Positions 51,554 through 62,600 of a DNA stretch of 64,000 nt are shown here, one piece after another. How positions within the stretch are numbered: position 1 is the first letter of the stretch; every line of letters begins with the position of its first letter. Origin of the DNA: Trileptium ribeirensis (taxonomy: Eukaryota > Nematoda > Enoplea > Enoplida > Thoracostomopsidae). Made by a program: the position numbers and the translations under genes. The DNA is taken from contig JASANE010029132.1 of the NCBI GenBank assembly GCA_030248225.1, positions 33,433 through 97,432 on the forward strand. The letters are read 5' to 3'. The notes below the pieces were generated by a model. It ran no database searches. It worked only from the letters and a program-made list of their open reading frames with translations, and was not told the origin of the DNA.

Positions 51554-52398
51554 CTAAAATCTCAATAAATTTAATACAATTACACTAGTTCCGCTTCTAT
51601 TATAATAACATTTGAATGCTAGAGCAAACATTTTTGCTGGTGTCTCGTGCTTCTATAAGAATAGTTTGAACAGATTTACATTTTCATACAGCTAAACTCA
51701 TCTATTCTAATATGTTTGGGACAGAGCTAGCGAAGCTAGCAAGTTTCCGCTGCGTGTGCACGCTAGAAGGAAAATCATGTAAAATTTCGTTGTTGTTTGT
51801 CGGTGTGACGAATAACTTAGATCTGGATGGATTTGCATTTCAATAAAAGTTTTAATGAAATATGGTTTTTCAAGTTTCGGAATCTTATTACGTGTTTGTG
51901 CCTTCAAACAAGTGTATATTCGGTTATCAAAAACGCTTAATACGATAGTTTTCTTATATAGACTCCAGCTTGGCTATATTATGCCTTTCCACGTGTTTCA
52001 ATCGTTTATATGGTCGATGAATCTAAGTTCCAAAATGTGGTTAATGTTCATTTATTTGGTTATGCAATGTGTACAGGGCATCACAACATATATAAGTTAT
52101 TCGAGACGCTGAATACGATGGATTGGTTATCTGAAGTCCAGCATGAATATACGTTCACGGATTTAAAATCGATGTTCAAACTGCTTGCGTTTAATATAGC
52201 GATAAAAATTAGTAGCGTCTCAAGAATTTTTATTGAAATCATTAATAACACAAAATATTTATGTAAACTGTAATCAGACCGGGCTGTGGAAACAGTTTAA
52301 ATGTGACTAGTGCGCTCTGAGTAACTATTTTGATGTTTCAAAATCAGCTTATTTAACCATCTTCAATGTCCAAAAAAGAATATTTGGTAAACATAAAC

Positions 52399-52455
52399 CC
52401 ATTATTGTGGCTATTTTCATCACGTTCGACAACCATACGAGCTTTAAATATATTT
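52399..52455 (-). CDS. Candidate short exon of the minus-strand gene
   Basis: The acceptor is CATTTTAAG and the donor AATGG|GTTTAT is weak. The frame gives NIFKARMVVERDENSHNN and leaves two bases. With the first base of the exon at 51475-51553 these restore a Gly codon and keep the frame open. If the donor were not used, the same frame would continue for about 14 codons to a TAA, so a terminal exon is the alternative. The phase at the upstream side (two bases needed) does not fit the neighbouring candidate at 52557-52620, so at least one boundary is wrong or an exon is missing. Confidence 0.4.
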
Positions 52456-52556
52456 CTTAAAATGACACAAATAATGGAAAATTTATAAATCACAACTTTT
52501 AAGAAATATTATAAATTCTAGCATGTTTCTTTCCGTTGTATACACCTAGCACTTAC

Positions 52557-52620
52557 CCAATTGTACGCATAAGACTCAGAAAAGTTTCTCATATTCATCT
52601 CACTACATGCCATTATAATA
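52557..52620 (-). CDS. Candidate short exon of the minus-strand gene
   Basis: A strong donor (AATTGG|GTAAGT) and a pyrimidine-backed acceptor (CATTATTTAG) bound 64 nt. The only open frame gives IIMACSEMNMRNFSESYAYN followed by W. The exon could instead be a first exon starting at the ATG of MACSEM. It ends in phase 0, which does not match the next candidate downstream, so the model here is uncertain. Confidence 0.4.
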
Positions 52621-53394
52621 CTAAATAATGTACAAAAAATGGAAAATTTAGCTGCCATAATATTTTAAAACCTGCTGAAGCGTTTCACAAGTTCAACGTC
52701 ATTTTCGGTATAGTTTAAAACAATTCAGTAGAATTAAATATGAAATAACACTGAAATCAAATTCATTCTTCTCCCATGGCATGCAGTAGCTAAAACATAT
52801 AGTCGTAATTCGGAAATTTTCATTTCTTTTTGGGTATTGCTTTAAATATTGGTTTATAGCTGAAAGACTATATACTGCTACTATAAAAATATAAATTCCG
52901 GAATAGCACCTTAAGCGTATAAATTTTGAAAATAAAATTTAAACAACAAAAATTTAATATTCAAACGAAACGGAGATCACATAACCTAAGTTAACTCTTT
53001 CATGTACAATGAGTATTTCGCATAAGGTTGAACGTTTTTGCAGCAACGGTGAATAATAGAATGTTTGGCAACAAGATTCGTCTACTAGACACAATGCTAC
53101 TTCAGATATATGCTTAATTTCTGCAGAAACTTCTATGGCAACGAATGACAACGTATGTATAAACATGCCCCACAGTACAAACTCGGTAAACAAATCGATT
53201 CGCAATGTTCTCTGCATAACCATATGGCTAAACCTTACCGCTCATCTGAATCCAAACGGACATCGAGATCAGTCGGAAGGAACAACTGGTTTGGTCGAAA
53301 CGCGTACTCATGAAGTAGTGTTTCCAGAAAGTCCAGAATCATCTAAAATGACTGCCTAAATATAATATCATTTATAACCTAGAATAGATAAAGT

Positions 53395-53580
53395 CAAGCT
53401 GAGGAGCGTAAGCAGTATGAAGGCTGTGCCGTCTTCGATACACTAAGCCAAAGCCTAAGCTTTAGCCTTAGCTTATATGAAGCGTATACTAAGCCTAAGA
53501 TTAAGTCAGCCAGAACACTCCCCTCCACACACACCCTAAGATTTTCTGTTTTAGCGATATAAAGCTACGCCCCTCAAAGA
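53395..53580 (-). repeat. Dispersed repeat copy with GGCTTA units, reverse
   Basis: On the minus strand this copy shows TAGGCTTAGTATACG, repeated GGCTTA/GGCTTT units, GTATCGAAGACGGCACAGCC and CCTCAGCTTGAC, in the same order as the copies at 9180 and 31056. Diverged. Confidence 0.55.
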
Positions 53581-56500
53581 TGTCATAGTCTTCATCCAGT
53601 TTTTGACGGTCACACTGTGCATAGAAAAACCTTAATTAATATTTAAAACGAAGTAATGTAGCCTAAAGCTTAGCGTAGCTAAACCTTAATTGTATTGCAC
53701 TTTCGATAGCATGTGCGATTGTGTCCAATTTCATGGACTACGATCTACGGATAGTTTTGAACAATGTTTTTGAAGCTAACATGACTAGTTTAAGATACCA
53801 AAAAGTCTGCCAATGTAACACAAAGGCCCGCGTTGACTACCTCTACCCCGCCCACTAGTGGAGACCCCGGGGCTCAGGAGACCTCAAGTTAAATACAAAA
53901 ACAAGAAACAGCTATTGCAAATTTAATATAGTCTTCTGCTGTTTGTGGATGGAGAGGCGGAGGGGGCAGGGGTGAACACAGTTATCTACATTGTTCCATT
54001 TCTATTAGGGGACCACAACTCTGTTACCTCGATACTGTTCAATTGGCGACGCTAGGACGCTGTTGCCTCTATTGGGGGCCTCGGACACTAGTGTATATAA
54101 AGTTGTATTTGGAGACGGGGTGAGGGGCGATTGGAGACCACAGCTGCAGCCCTAAGTAGAAACAATTGATAAACTTGACATTTTCATGAGCTAACGCTAC
54201 AAAGAAGCGTCCAACCTAATCTATCTTATGCATAACTAAAATATCTAAGAAATATATACTATATAACCTGTAAATATATTAAATTTCGCAAATATATATG
54301 GTTAACAATGATAACACAGAAACTAATGGACTGTTGAGAAATAATTTTTTAAGAAATTCAAATTAATTTGCTGTAACCCTATGAACAATAACCAAACGTC
54401 ACACCGATAAGCTTAAAAACGGCAAAAAACATCTGTCTAATCTAATGGGTGCGATAAACATTAAATTTAGCTGCTTTAAGTTTTACACTGTTTCTTTAGT
54501 TACATACACTAGCGTCTTGGACACTACATCCCAAAACGATTAATTACATACTAGGAAAATGTGGTTACAAAAATAAGTATATAGCTTGTTTCAGCTTGAT
54601 TTCGGTGGTAACACCTTTAAAAATCCTAGGTTAACATGGGAATTTATGGAAGTTATCCCATAAAGCTCGGACCCTTCTCCAGCAACATTTACCCCTACAG
54701 GCTTAGAGTCCTACCCTCTGCTCTCTTCTCTATTCTAATCTCGCACAGTTCCTCCCCGTTCATTTCGTGCTCCCATTGTTGGATTCAGTCGATTCCATTT
54801 AATGTCGTTTCGAATTGAATTAAATCAGCATATTTCGCCTCTTGTCACTTACTTTTACTTATTGTCATTTGGGGATGAATTTGAGTTGAACCTGTTCTCA
54901 CAGTCAGGAAGTAGTACTAGAATTACACAAAATTATATTATTTACAAGTACGAATATTTCTGAAGTTTACTCTTTTGATCTCCCGTCATGGCACATACAG
55001 TGTACCTTGGGTGTATGGCTGATGTTAGGGAGTATTACTAAGGCTGGCCTATGTTTTGGTTAAATCATCAAGGACTCCGCAGTCTCTAAACATCCGAATG
55101 GTTAGTTGACTTATGAGTTGAAAGGTTCTTGGATTGAAATTTTATGGTTAAATTGACCAACCCGGTTACGTCATTTTCTGCCCCCCCCCCCCCTGACGGT
55201 CTTTAATAGCCTTGCACAGCCAGCCCGTGAATATAGCGTTTGTTCCCATTTTTAATAAAAATATTACCGTTATTATAACTTAATGTTGTTAGATTTACTT
55301 AGTGTGCAATCACTCATGCGAGGCTTTATTACACTAAAGTTTTGGCTGTATCATACGATAACGATATGCTCTAGTTCCTAGCACTATAAAAAACTAAATT
55401 CACTATAACTCATTGTCTGAATTGTAGAGAAATTTTTTATTAAAAAAATAATTTTTTTCAACACAATCGAAATTCGTTAAATTAAACGCGAATTTTTTTA
55501 ATTAAATTATTTTTTATTTTGACGCAATCGAAATTCGTTAGATTAATCGACTTTCGTTTAAACGCAAACGATCGAAATAGAACGAAGATTCGATCGATTT
55601 TTGAGCACTTAAGTCTGATTGTAAGTGTACCTTATATCACCACTTTGAGAAAAAGCAACAAAGTTCAAAATCAGCAGGATTGTTCACAAACAAACCCTAT
55701 CGTAGGATAAATTTCCAAAATCATAGATAAGCAAAACGGAGGACTTATAGCACACAACAAAACACAGTTAAAGGACAATTTGCTAAACTAAAAAACAAAA
55801 TACCAGACACATTAATTCCAAATTGGAGTACAGTTAAGGCCAACAGAAAATAGAGTACAAAGCCATACCCAATGTTTTGTCACCAAAATTTTTGCCAAAA
55901 TTCTAATCGCAAAGCTACTCCATGCCTAACCAATAACCTTCTTAGTACATACATAGCTCGATGTCTTCCAGGAAGAATTTGAGATTTTGCCAAAAACAAT
56001 ACAACACCCAAACTCAAATACCGAGCACGCTCTTTCAGAAAGATAAGTAATAATTACACGGGAAGTATAAAGTTAGAAATTGTCTACATCAAGGTCAACA
56101 ATACAGTTTTCAAGTTTTCAGCACCCAGGTTCTTTATTCGAAAATCATGCAAAAATTCCTTATAGCTATTGGTTTCAACATACTTAACTTATATTAATCT
56201 GCCTTATCTAATCTGTTTTGTTATAAAATTTCTGGTGTGACTCTTTCAGTTGTATACAATTTAGAATCAAATAATTCACAAGCTTCGGTTCAAGTCCACA
56301 AAATCAACGTTAAGTTATAGATTGACCTAAAGATTGACCTATTCAGTTTAAGTATTAAACGACACATGAGCTAAAAAGAAATCGTATAGTAAACTTCTTA
56401 AGGGCTTTTCTGCTCTGACAGAAATTTAGCTCCAGGCTTGTTGCTTTTACCAAACAAAACAATCGTTTGTCAGCAATTAGTGCTGTTAAACTACCTTCAC

Positions 56501-56790
56501 TGATGGGCGCCCAAAAGATCTCAATTACAGCACGTCTCAATGACAGGGTTGGTAATATGAACATAAGTTCTAACCTATAAGATGTATTTTTGCAGAAAGT
56601 GGAACGCTGCCTGCTGGCATTGAACATTACATATTTGTTCCTACATTTGCTACCACCTATGTATTTGCTAATAAGGATTTTGTAAATTTTGAGACAAAAA
56701 CGTTCTCTTATTAGGACGTGTTGCTGTGCCGTTATGCGCCATATTTGGACACCATGTTCTGTCTAGTAGTTTGGCAGTTTGTTAGCTTAC
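53581..56790. other. Non-coding stretch
   Basis: No exon with firm boundaries was found. A 13-base C run lies at 55181-55193. The minus-strand region 56490-56600 has coding-like composition, but its phase fits neither neighbour and it is treated as unproven. Confidence 0.4.
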
Positions 56791-56983
56791 TTTTACCACT
56801 TCTACGATAGCTGCTAGCGCCATCAACGTCTGTGTATTTGCATATTTTTGATTCGAACCATCAAGTGTAGCAAACGGTTGACCGCTATGGATACGAGATG
56901 ATATTACTTCGAGCAACTGATCAAGAATCGGTGATAGCATTTGCCCATCACGGGCTAGCGCATGCCAGCAATCGCAAACGCAT
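56791..56983 (-). CDS. Probable exon, helical HEAT/ARM-like segment
   Basis: This is a 193-nt exon with acceptor TATATTATTAG and donor GTAAAA|GTAAGC; a second GT lies six bases earlier in the same phase. One base completes a codon, then 64 codons follow. They include CVCDCWHALARDGQMLSPIL, then DQLLEVISSRI, and end in ANTQTLMALAAIVEVVK. The alternation of Leu, Ile and Val with polar residues suggests paired amphipathic helices, as in HEAT or armadillo repeats. GC content is higher than the flanks. It probably belongs to the same gene as the exons at 51475 and 42148, but the intermediate exons are not fully resolved and it could be a separate gene. No family is named. Confidence 0.6.
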
Positions 56984-57519
56984 CTAATAATATACAACAA
57001 TATAAGGCGCTCCAAATAAAAATTACGTGGTAGCTTGTGATGCCATTCTTATATAAGTTTGCTACGCATACTGATATTTTGAAAAATCTCAGAAAAATGC
57101 AGAAGACTGCTATCAGACCTAGAGGTGTAGTACTTTCTCCAACACCTCGAGAAAATTGCTAATCCTGCACTACTACGGAGCGAAATCAGAAGTTACTGCT
57201 TTGTGATTTATGCTAAAGGCCAACGGAAATCTCGACGCAGACCTATTAATAATATCACCAATTTACATTCCTAAACTTTTTGGATGGCATCCTGCTTAAG
57301 CCGTTCTATCTCAAACAGCGAACGAACCACTTTGTTGCTAGTATACATATGAGCATGGTTATTTTTTTATAATTTGGCGCGGGCATTTTAGTAGGTATTT
57401 TTGCGAGCAGGCTGGTAAAAATTTATTTTTATAGTACACGATGCACTTGCTATTGTGATATAGCGCAAACACTTAATAATACATTACTTTGCATTTAAAT
57501 GGATTAATATTCCACATCT

Positions 57520-57860
57520 GGGGACAGTTCCGCCTGTCACAGATTTTAGATTATTTTGCATAATCCTAAATTGCAAATTTTTCCCACATTTTTGGTATAA
57601 TTTTCCACCAACTGCCCCGGATTTTCGCTAAAATTTCCTGCGCGCCGCCGAACGGAGTGCGGCGTCCCGACGGGTCGGAGGGGTAGTGCGGTGCCTCGGG
57701 GTGTCAGGTGCGTCGAGTGGAGGGATGGGGCTGTGGTAACGCCACGGATCCCACCACAGTGAAAGGCTTAATCCGCCACTGAATTGGTGGAATCGCACCT
57801 TTTGTATTTCCGACTCCCCTCAGTTCCAAACCGGGAGGACACCCCCATGTATAATTTTGG
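57520..57860. mobile_element. GC-hairpin element, same layout as 22.4 kb
   Basis: An AT tract (acatttttggtataattttcc, then gctaaaatttcct) runs into the perfect stem CGCCGC (57643-57648) / GCGGCG (57659-57664) and a G-rich tail. This matches the layout at 22360-22420 and 36580-36660. Confidence 0.45.
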
Positions 57861-59601
57861 TAGTTTGGGGACGCAAACGTATTTAAATCCAAAAATCTAG
57901 TACTTGGTTGACGGAATTACGTGCTATTACCAGCACGAATATGCTGACCAGCAGAAAATAACCGACAGCAGACAAATAGTGACATCACTGAATAAGGACT
58001 GAATAGCCAGACTCAGACCAAATACACTGTAAGCTGCAAATAAACCTTGCAAACTTTGTAGCAGGTAAACTTAACTTTTACTAAACTACGTACGACTAAG
58101 TCTACTCAATGTCAGAAGCCCACACCTTGATTCCTTCACAGCGTGCTTGGAATCCTGAACAGAAGGTAACATTTCCGACCAAATGTATATTTAGCCTTAT
58201 GTTCTTATACCACTGATTATCGGAATCGAAGGAATCCAAAACTCCTCATAAATTATGCATTTGCTTATTTTTATTGAAACACAGCAAGCGTAGCGAACAG
58301 AGTTCAACTGTGCTAAAATTTTGTTTGTTCGTCCATGCCACACATATCATCATTGGATTAATAGTTTTTCGGAATCTTTTTATTCGATGCGTAATTGTGT
58401 ATGTAATGTTGTTGCACTAACTTGCTATCAACAAAATTTTTAATACTGTCTGCATCTTTTTACTTGTTCGTATATAGCTAATACTTTACGTTACAGTGGT
58501 ACGCCAAGCTAATATTTAACGAGATTGGCGATCACGTTTGCGACGCTTCTTTTGAAAGTGCTAAATTTTCAAACAGTGACAGTAAGATTAACTAATGTGG
58601 TCACAACTGTCGGTTTTTAGCAGTCAATTACAGTGCTCTTTATTGCAATTTGCATGATATTAAGTTACCAAAGTTGTCATTCGCCGAATAATCCGACGTC
58701 GAATAAGTAATATAGATAAAAACCAGTGCAGGTAATGAGCCGCAGTGCCTGCTTATTCTTTATTGAAATAACGCTTGGAAATGATTGATTAAGACGTTGT
58801 CTTGCAGGTTTGTTATCCTAATTTATGGCACTACTGTTTCTTTAGTTCCAATTTGATTAAGTGATACATTATCAGTTTAATATATCACAGTTCACTGGAA
58901 TATTCAGTTACCGGAGTAACTATCGTCCGCATTCTTCAGCTACTGTAGTAACTATCATCTACGTTCTTCGGTTACTGGAGTGACATCATTTTTTTGTTCG
59001 CCGAACCTTAACGAAAGCGATCCAAAATTAGAAACTCGGGCACGCGGCAACCAGACGCTCGGCAAAATGCACGTCTACAAGGCGAAGAGCATCAATATCG
59101 GACAAAAATGTTGAAAACTCAAAATTCTGCCGTATAAATATAAATGATAGGTCAAAAAATACTTTTGCTAAGAAGAACCAATGTTTTGTCCACCGCTCAT
59201 CTGAAGACGGCCGTACTCTAATTTTTAGCACACGTATTCATTCGATAGCGTGTACGACAAAAAATTGTACCTAGTGTCAATGATTGAACCCAATTCTGTT
59301 GGCTGTCATCGGTTAGCAAACTGGAAAACGGAGCTTCAGAGCGACGACGACATTTCGATACTTTGTTACAGCGGGCGGTGTCAAGCATCAGGTATGTCTG
59401 GCCTTTGTTATGAATATGTATTTTGAGCATGGGAAAAATAGTGAAATTAGAAATACTCGCAGGTGCAAAGGCGAACAATGTGAATTTGTTCACCCACAGT
59501 AGCGCACAGCAAGTAATAAAACGCCTGAAGGTTATTTGGTATTGATCCGACACCGTATAAATAAATTTCATCGTACTGCGCCAAACTATGCTCGGAAGTA
59601 C
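57861..59601. other. Mostly non-coding; two coding-like patches on minus strand
   Basis: A short triplicate of about 40 bp (gttac(c/t)ggagtaactatc...gttcttc) lies at 58903-58990. Minus-strand patches around 59035-59130 and 59260-59400 have raised GC and protein-like frames (SDIDALRLVDVHFAERLVAA; TYLMLDTARCNKVSKCRRRS) next to possible splice sites. They may be exons of the minus-strand gene, or remains of sequence brought in with the neighbouring LTR element. Boundaries are not secure. Confidence 0.35.
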
Positions 59602-62600
59602 TCAAATCGTGACTACCTTGAAAGCGGGATAAACATTAATTAGATGTACCGCTCTTATGTGGTATGAAAAAAAAAACCCCCCCCCCCCCCCCCACCCCCC
59701 CCCGCAAGCTTTGTGGCGAAGCATGCGTTGACATTCATCGACCCTTACTGGTTCATGTATTGTCTTCGACTCTAAGATTTTCATCATTATTGTGAATGTC
59801 CGCATTTCGCTAGTTACTTTATGACATAACCACGCTTCGGTCACATATTTCACAATATTACGCTTGTACAGTAGTATTGTGGCATCGACTGGCTGTGGAG
59901 AACGTGGCTGTGATGCAAAAACACAGTTTATAGGAGGAGGCAATTGCCAAATTTGTCTGTGTTGAGTTGCATGACAGACCAACGGGTTTGGAAATTGCAG
60001 TTCTCCACTGGTAGAGGAAAAATTGCTCAACGCACAAAATATTGCCATTATCAACAAGAAAACCGACGGCAAGCTACTTGCTAATCTAAAATTACGTCTG
60101 GCAACGGTGTGTGCTGTCTTTGTAGCTCCATTTATACCATTGTGTACCTTGTTGGGTGGTTGGTTAGCAGACGAGATGATGCACTCAGTCGATTGACTTC
60201 GTCGTCGTTTCTGTTGTGATTGGCTGCATGCTGTAACTGCTGAAGATATCAACAGATCGAACAGTTTCATGCGAAGCTTGCGATCCACAGCAGGATTCGT
60301 TTCGGAAGATTCTACATTAGATGTCAGTGTACGGATTTTAGCGTCTAGACAGGATTCAGACGCCCGTCGTTTTGACCGTTCAAGTATTGGAAGTCCTATT
60401 TGTCGCACACGTTCTTCCTCGGCTTCTTCATCAAGTCTTTGTTCCCTTTCTGTTTGGAATTCTGCCATTAATTGTATCCTTAAACGTTCCCGCGCTGATA
60501 ACGTATGTCTCGGATGCTGTTCAGGTGGATGTTGTTCATCTTCGGGCAAATTTTCAAAACCGGGCACCGATCCACCGAACAGCATGCGACGCTCAACCAG
60601 CCCAGACATTCTTGCAGAGTTAAGTTCGTGTCCCGGATGCGGTGTACCATGACGCTGCATTTCTGGCGTTGTAAAGCCAAATACTCGGTGGGAGAATGAC
60701 TCACCTAGCCGAAACATTCCTCGGTCAGTTAAATAAGGCTGTCGAGTCAGAATATCTTGACTGTGATTTCGAAACAGGTTGTCATTATCCAGGATATATG
60801 ATGTGATGCCAGATTCCGGCAATGGGTTAACCGATTCTCGCAGGCAGCGTCTAATAAGCTGTAAATAACGTGGCGAAATATCTCTTCGGTCGGTAACATT
60901 TGACCAGTACACTTGCTCTACGCGGTGCGTGGTACTATTTAAAACAGAATAAGTACGACGTAGACCGCATGCTACAGCCCGCGCTATTTCCTCTTCATCA
61001 GTAGATTCATCGTTACTACCCTGATTAAGGTTATAAATATCGGCATGTATGACAACGATAACCGGAACCATCACCGTTAGTGTATTTACTCGCAGTGCTT
61101 CTTCCACTAATGTGTCAATTTCCTCAAACCGCAATCCATACCGCCATCGTAGTATCACTCCTGGCATAACTGCCATACGTTGTAACTGATCGTCACCAAC
61201 AAACACACACTGATATTGCGAGCGAGCCCGTAACACTGGATTTATATTTGGAACATGTCGTGGAATCGCTCCCCTTTCATCTTGACTAGGATCAGCAGTT
61301 CCCCGGTTACTTCTACCTCGACATCGACTACCACCACGGCTTGTTCCGGGAATTCCACCAACTGATACACCAGCTACCGACTGTACTGGCTTGTTGGGGC
61401 CAACTGCGTTTTTATTCATGATGTAGCACGTAACGGTGTCACCTTCAGATCCTGGTGACATCTTGTCCTTCGTTTCGCTATTGTTCTGCTGGTTCAAATC
61501 GTTTTTGCACCACGGCTGTATGCGATGCCATTTTGTACATGTTGAATCTATGGTCAGCGTGCCAATGAACGACGTGAGTCCATAGTCCGCCGGATATGTA
61601 TCACCTGCGCGTTCGGCTGCATCGTCTACAGCGGACTCGACGCTGTTGACTGCGTGTATAGTATTAGCCCTTGGAACGTGTTGCGTTCCGCTTCGTCCTT
61701 GATTGGTATAATTTCGAATATTACTGAATCTACTGGTCTGTTGGTTCGGCGGACCCTGGCGGGCACGTGCACGACACTCTTCAGTATTGTGGCCAAGGAT
61801 CCTATGATAATGGCAAAACTTCGTGGCGCGCTCGTTATTACGGCTCGTTCGGCAATCCAATGCTATATGACCTACTTTATTGCAAATCTGACAAATTGTT
61901 CTGCTGTTTGTAGTGAACTGCTGTCGGTCAAACATTGGAAACTGTCTGTGATTTCGACCATAATCAATTCTACTTGAATAGTCAAAGTTCGCCTGAGTAG
62001 TTCTTGGCTGAGAACGCTGCTGGAATTTATCATATCCGCGTTGCACCTGAGCCATGTTAGGATGCGTATCTTCTAGCCTTGAAATGCGTTGGACTAAAGA
62101 ATTTACCCAAGCCGGCTGCTCCGTCGTTAATGTATTGACCGGCGGCGTATTCTGATGACTGGCGTGCGCTCCTATTTGATCAAGCTGTTTGGAGATGTTA
62201 GCCAGAGCTGTCGTAACCTCTGCATTAGCTCCGATCTTTGTTTCAATTCGCTCTGCGGCAAGAATGGCTTCGGCCATGGTCTTAGGTCCCATAACTTTCA
62301 CCTCTTCCCGAATTTGCGGTCGCAAGCCTGCTATAAACTTATTGCGGAGGTTGGTTAGCTTTTCCTCCGGTACGGTCATGTAACTTAGTGCAGACTGGGC
62401 GAGTTGCGTGATTTCACGCGCATAGCTAGCAACCGTTTCCGTCGGTCCCTGCGTTGCCACATCGTATTGATCGCTTAGATTCCTCTTTCGATCTTCTGTC
62501 ATTAGTGCAGCCTCCAACTTCGGCACCAGCTGCACATAGTCTCTTTTGATATCGTCATCTAGTCCATTATATATAAATAGAGCGTGGCCCGACAAATGAA

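Noticed and set aside
56490..56600. Additional exon (LELMFILPTLSLRRAVIEIF)
   Set aside because: Composition is suggestive, but both possible boundaries give phases that fit neither the 56791 exon nor the next candidates, and the acceptor is weak.
60269..60704. Frames opposite or overlapping the Gag-SGNH-Env frame
   Set aside because: They are shadows of the long minus-strand frame.
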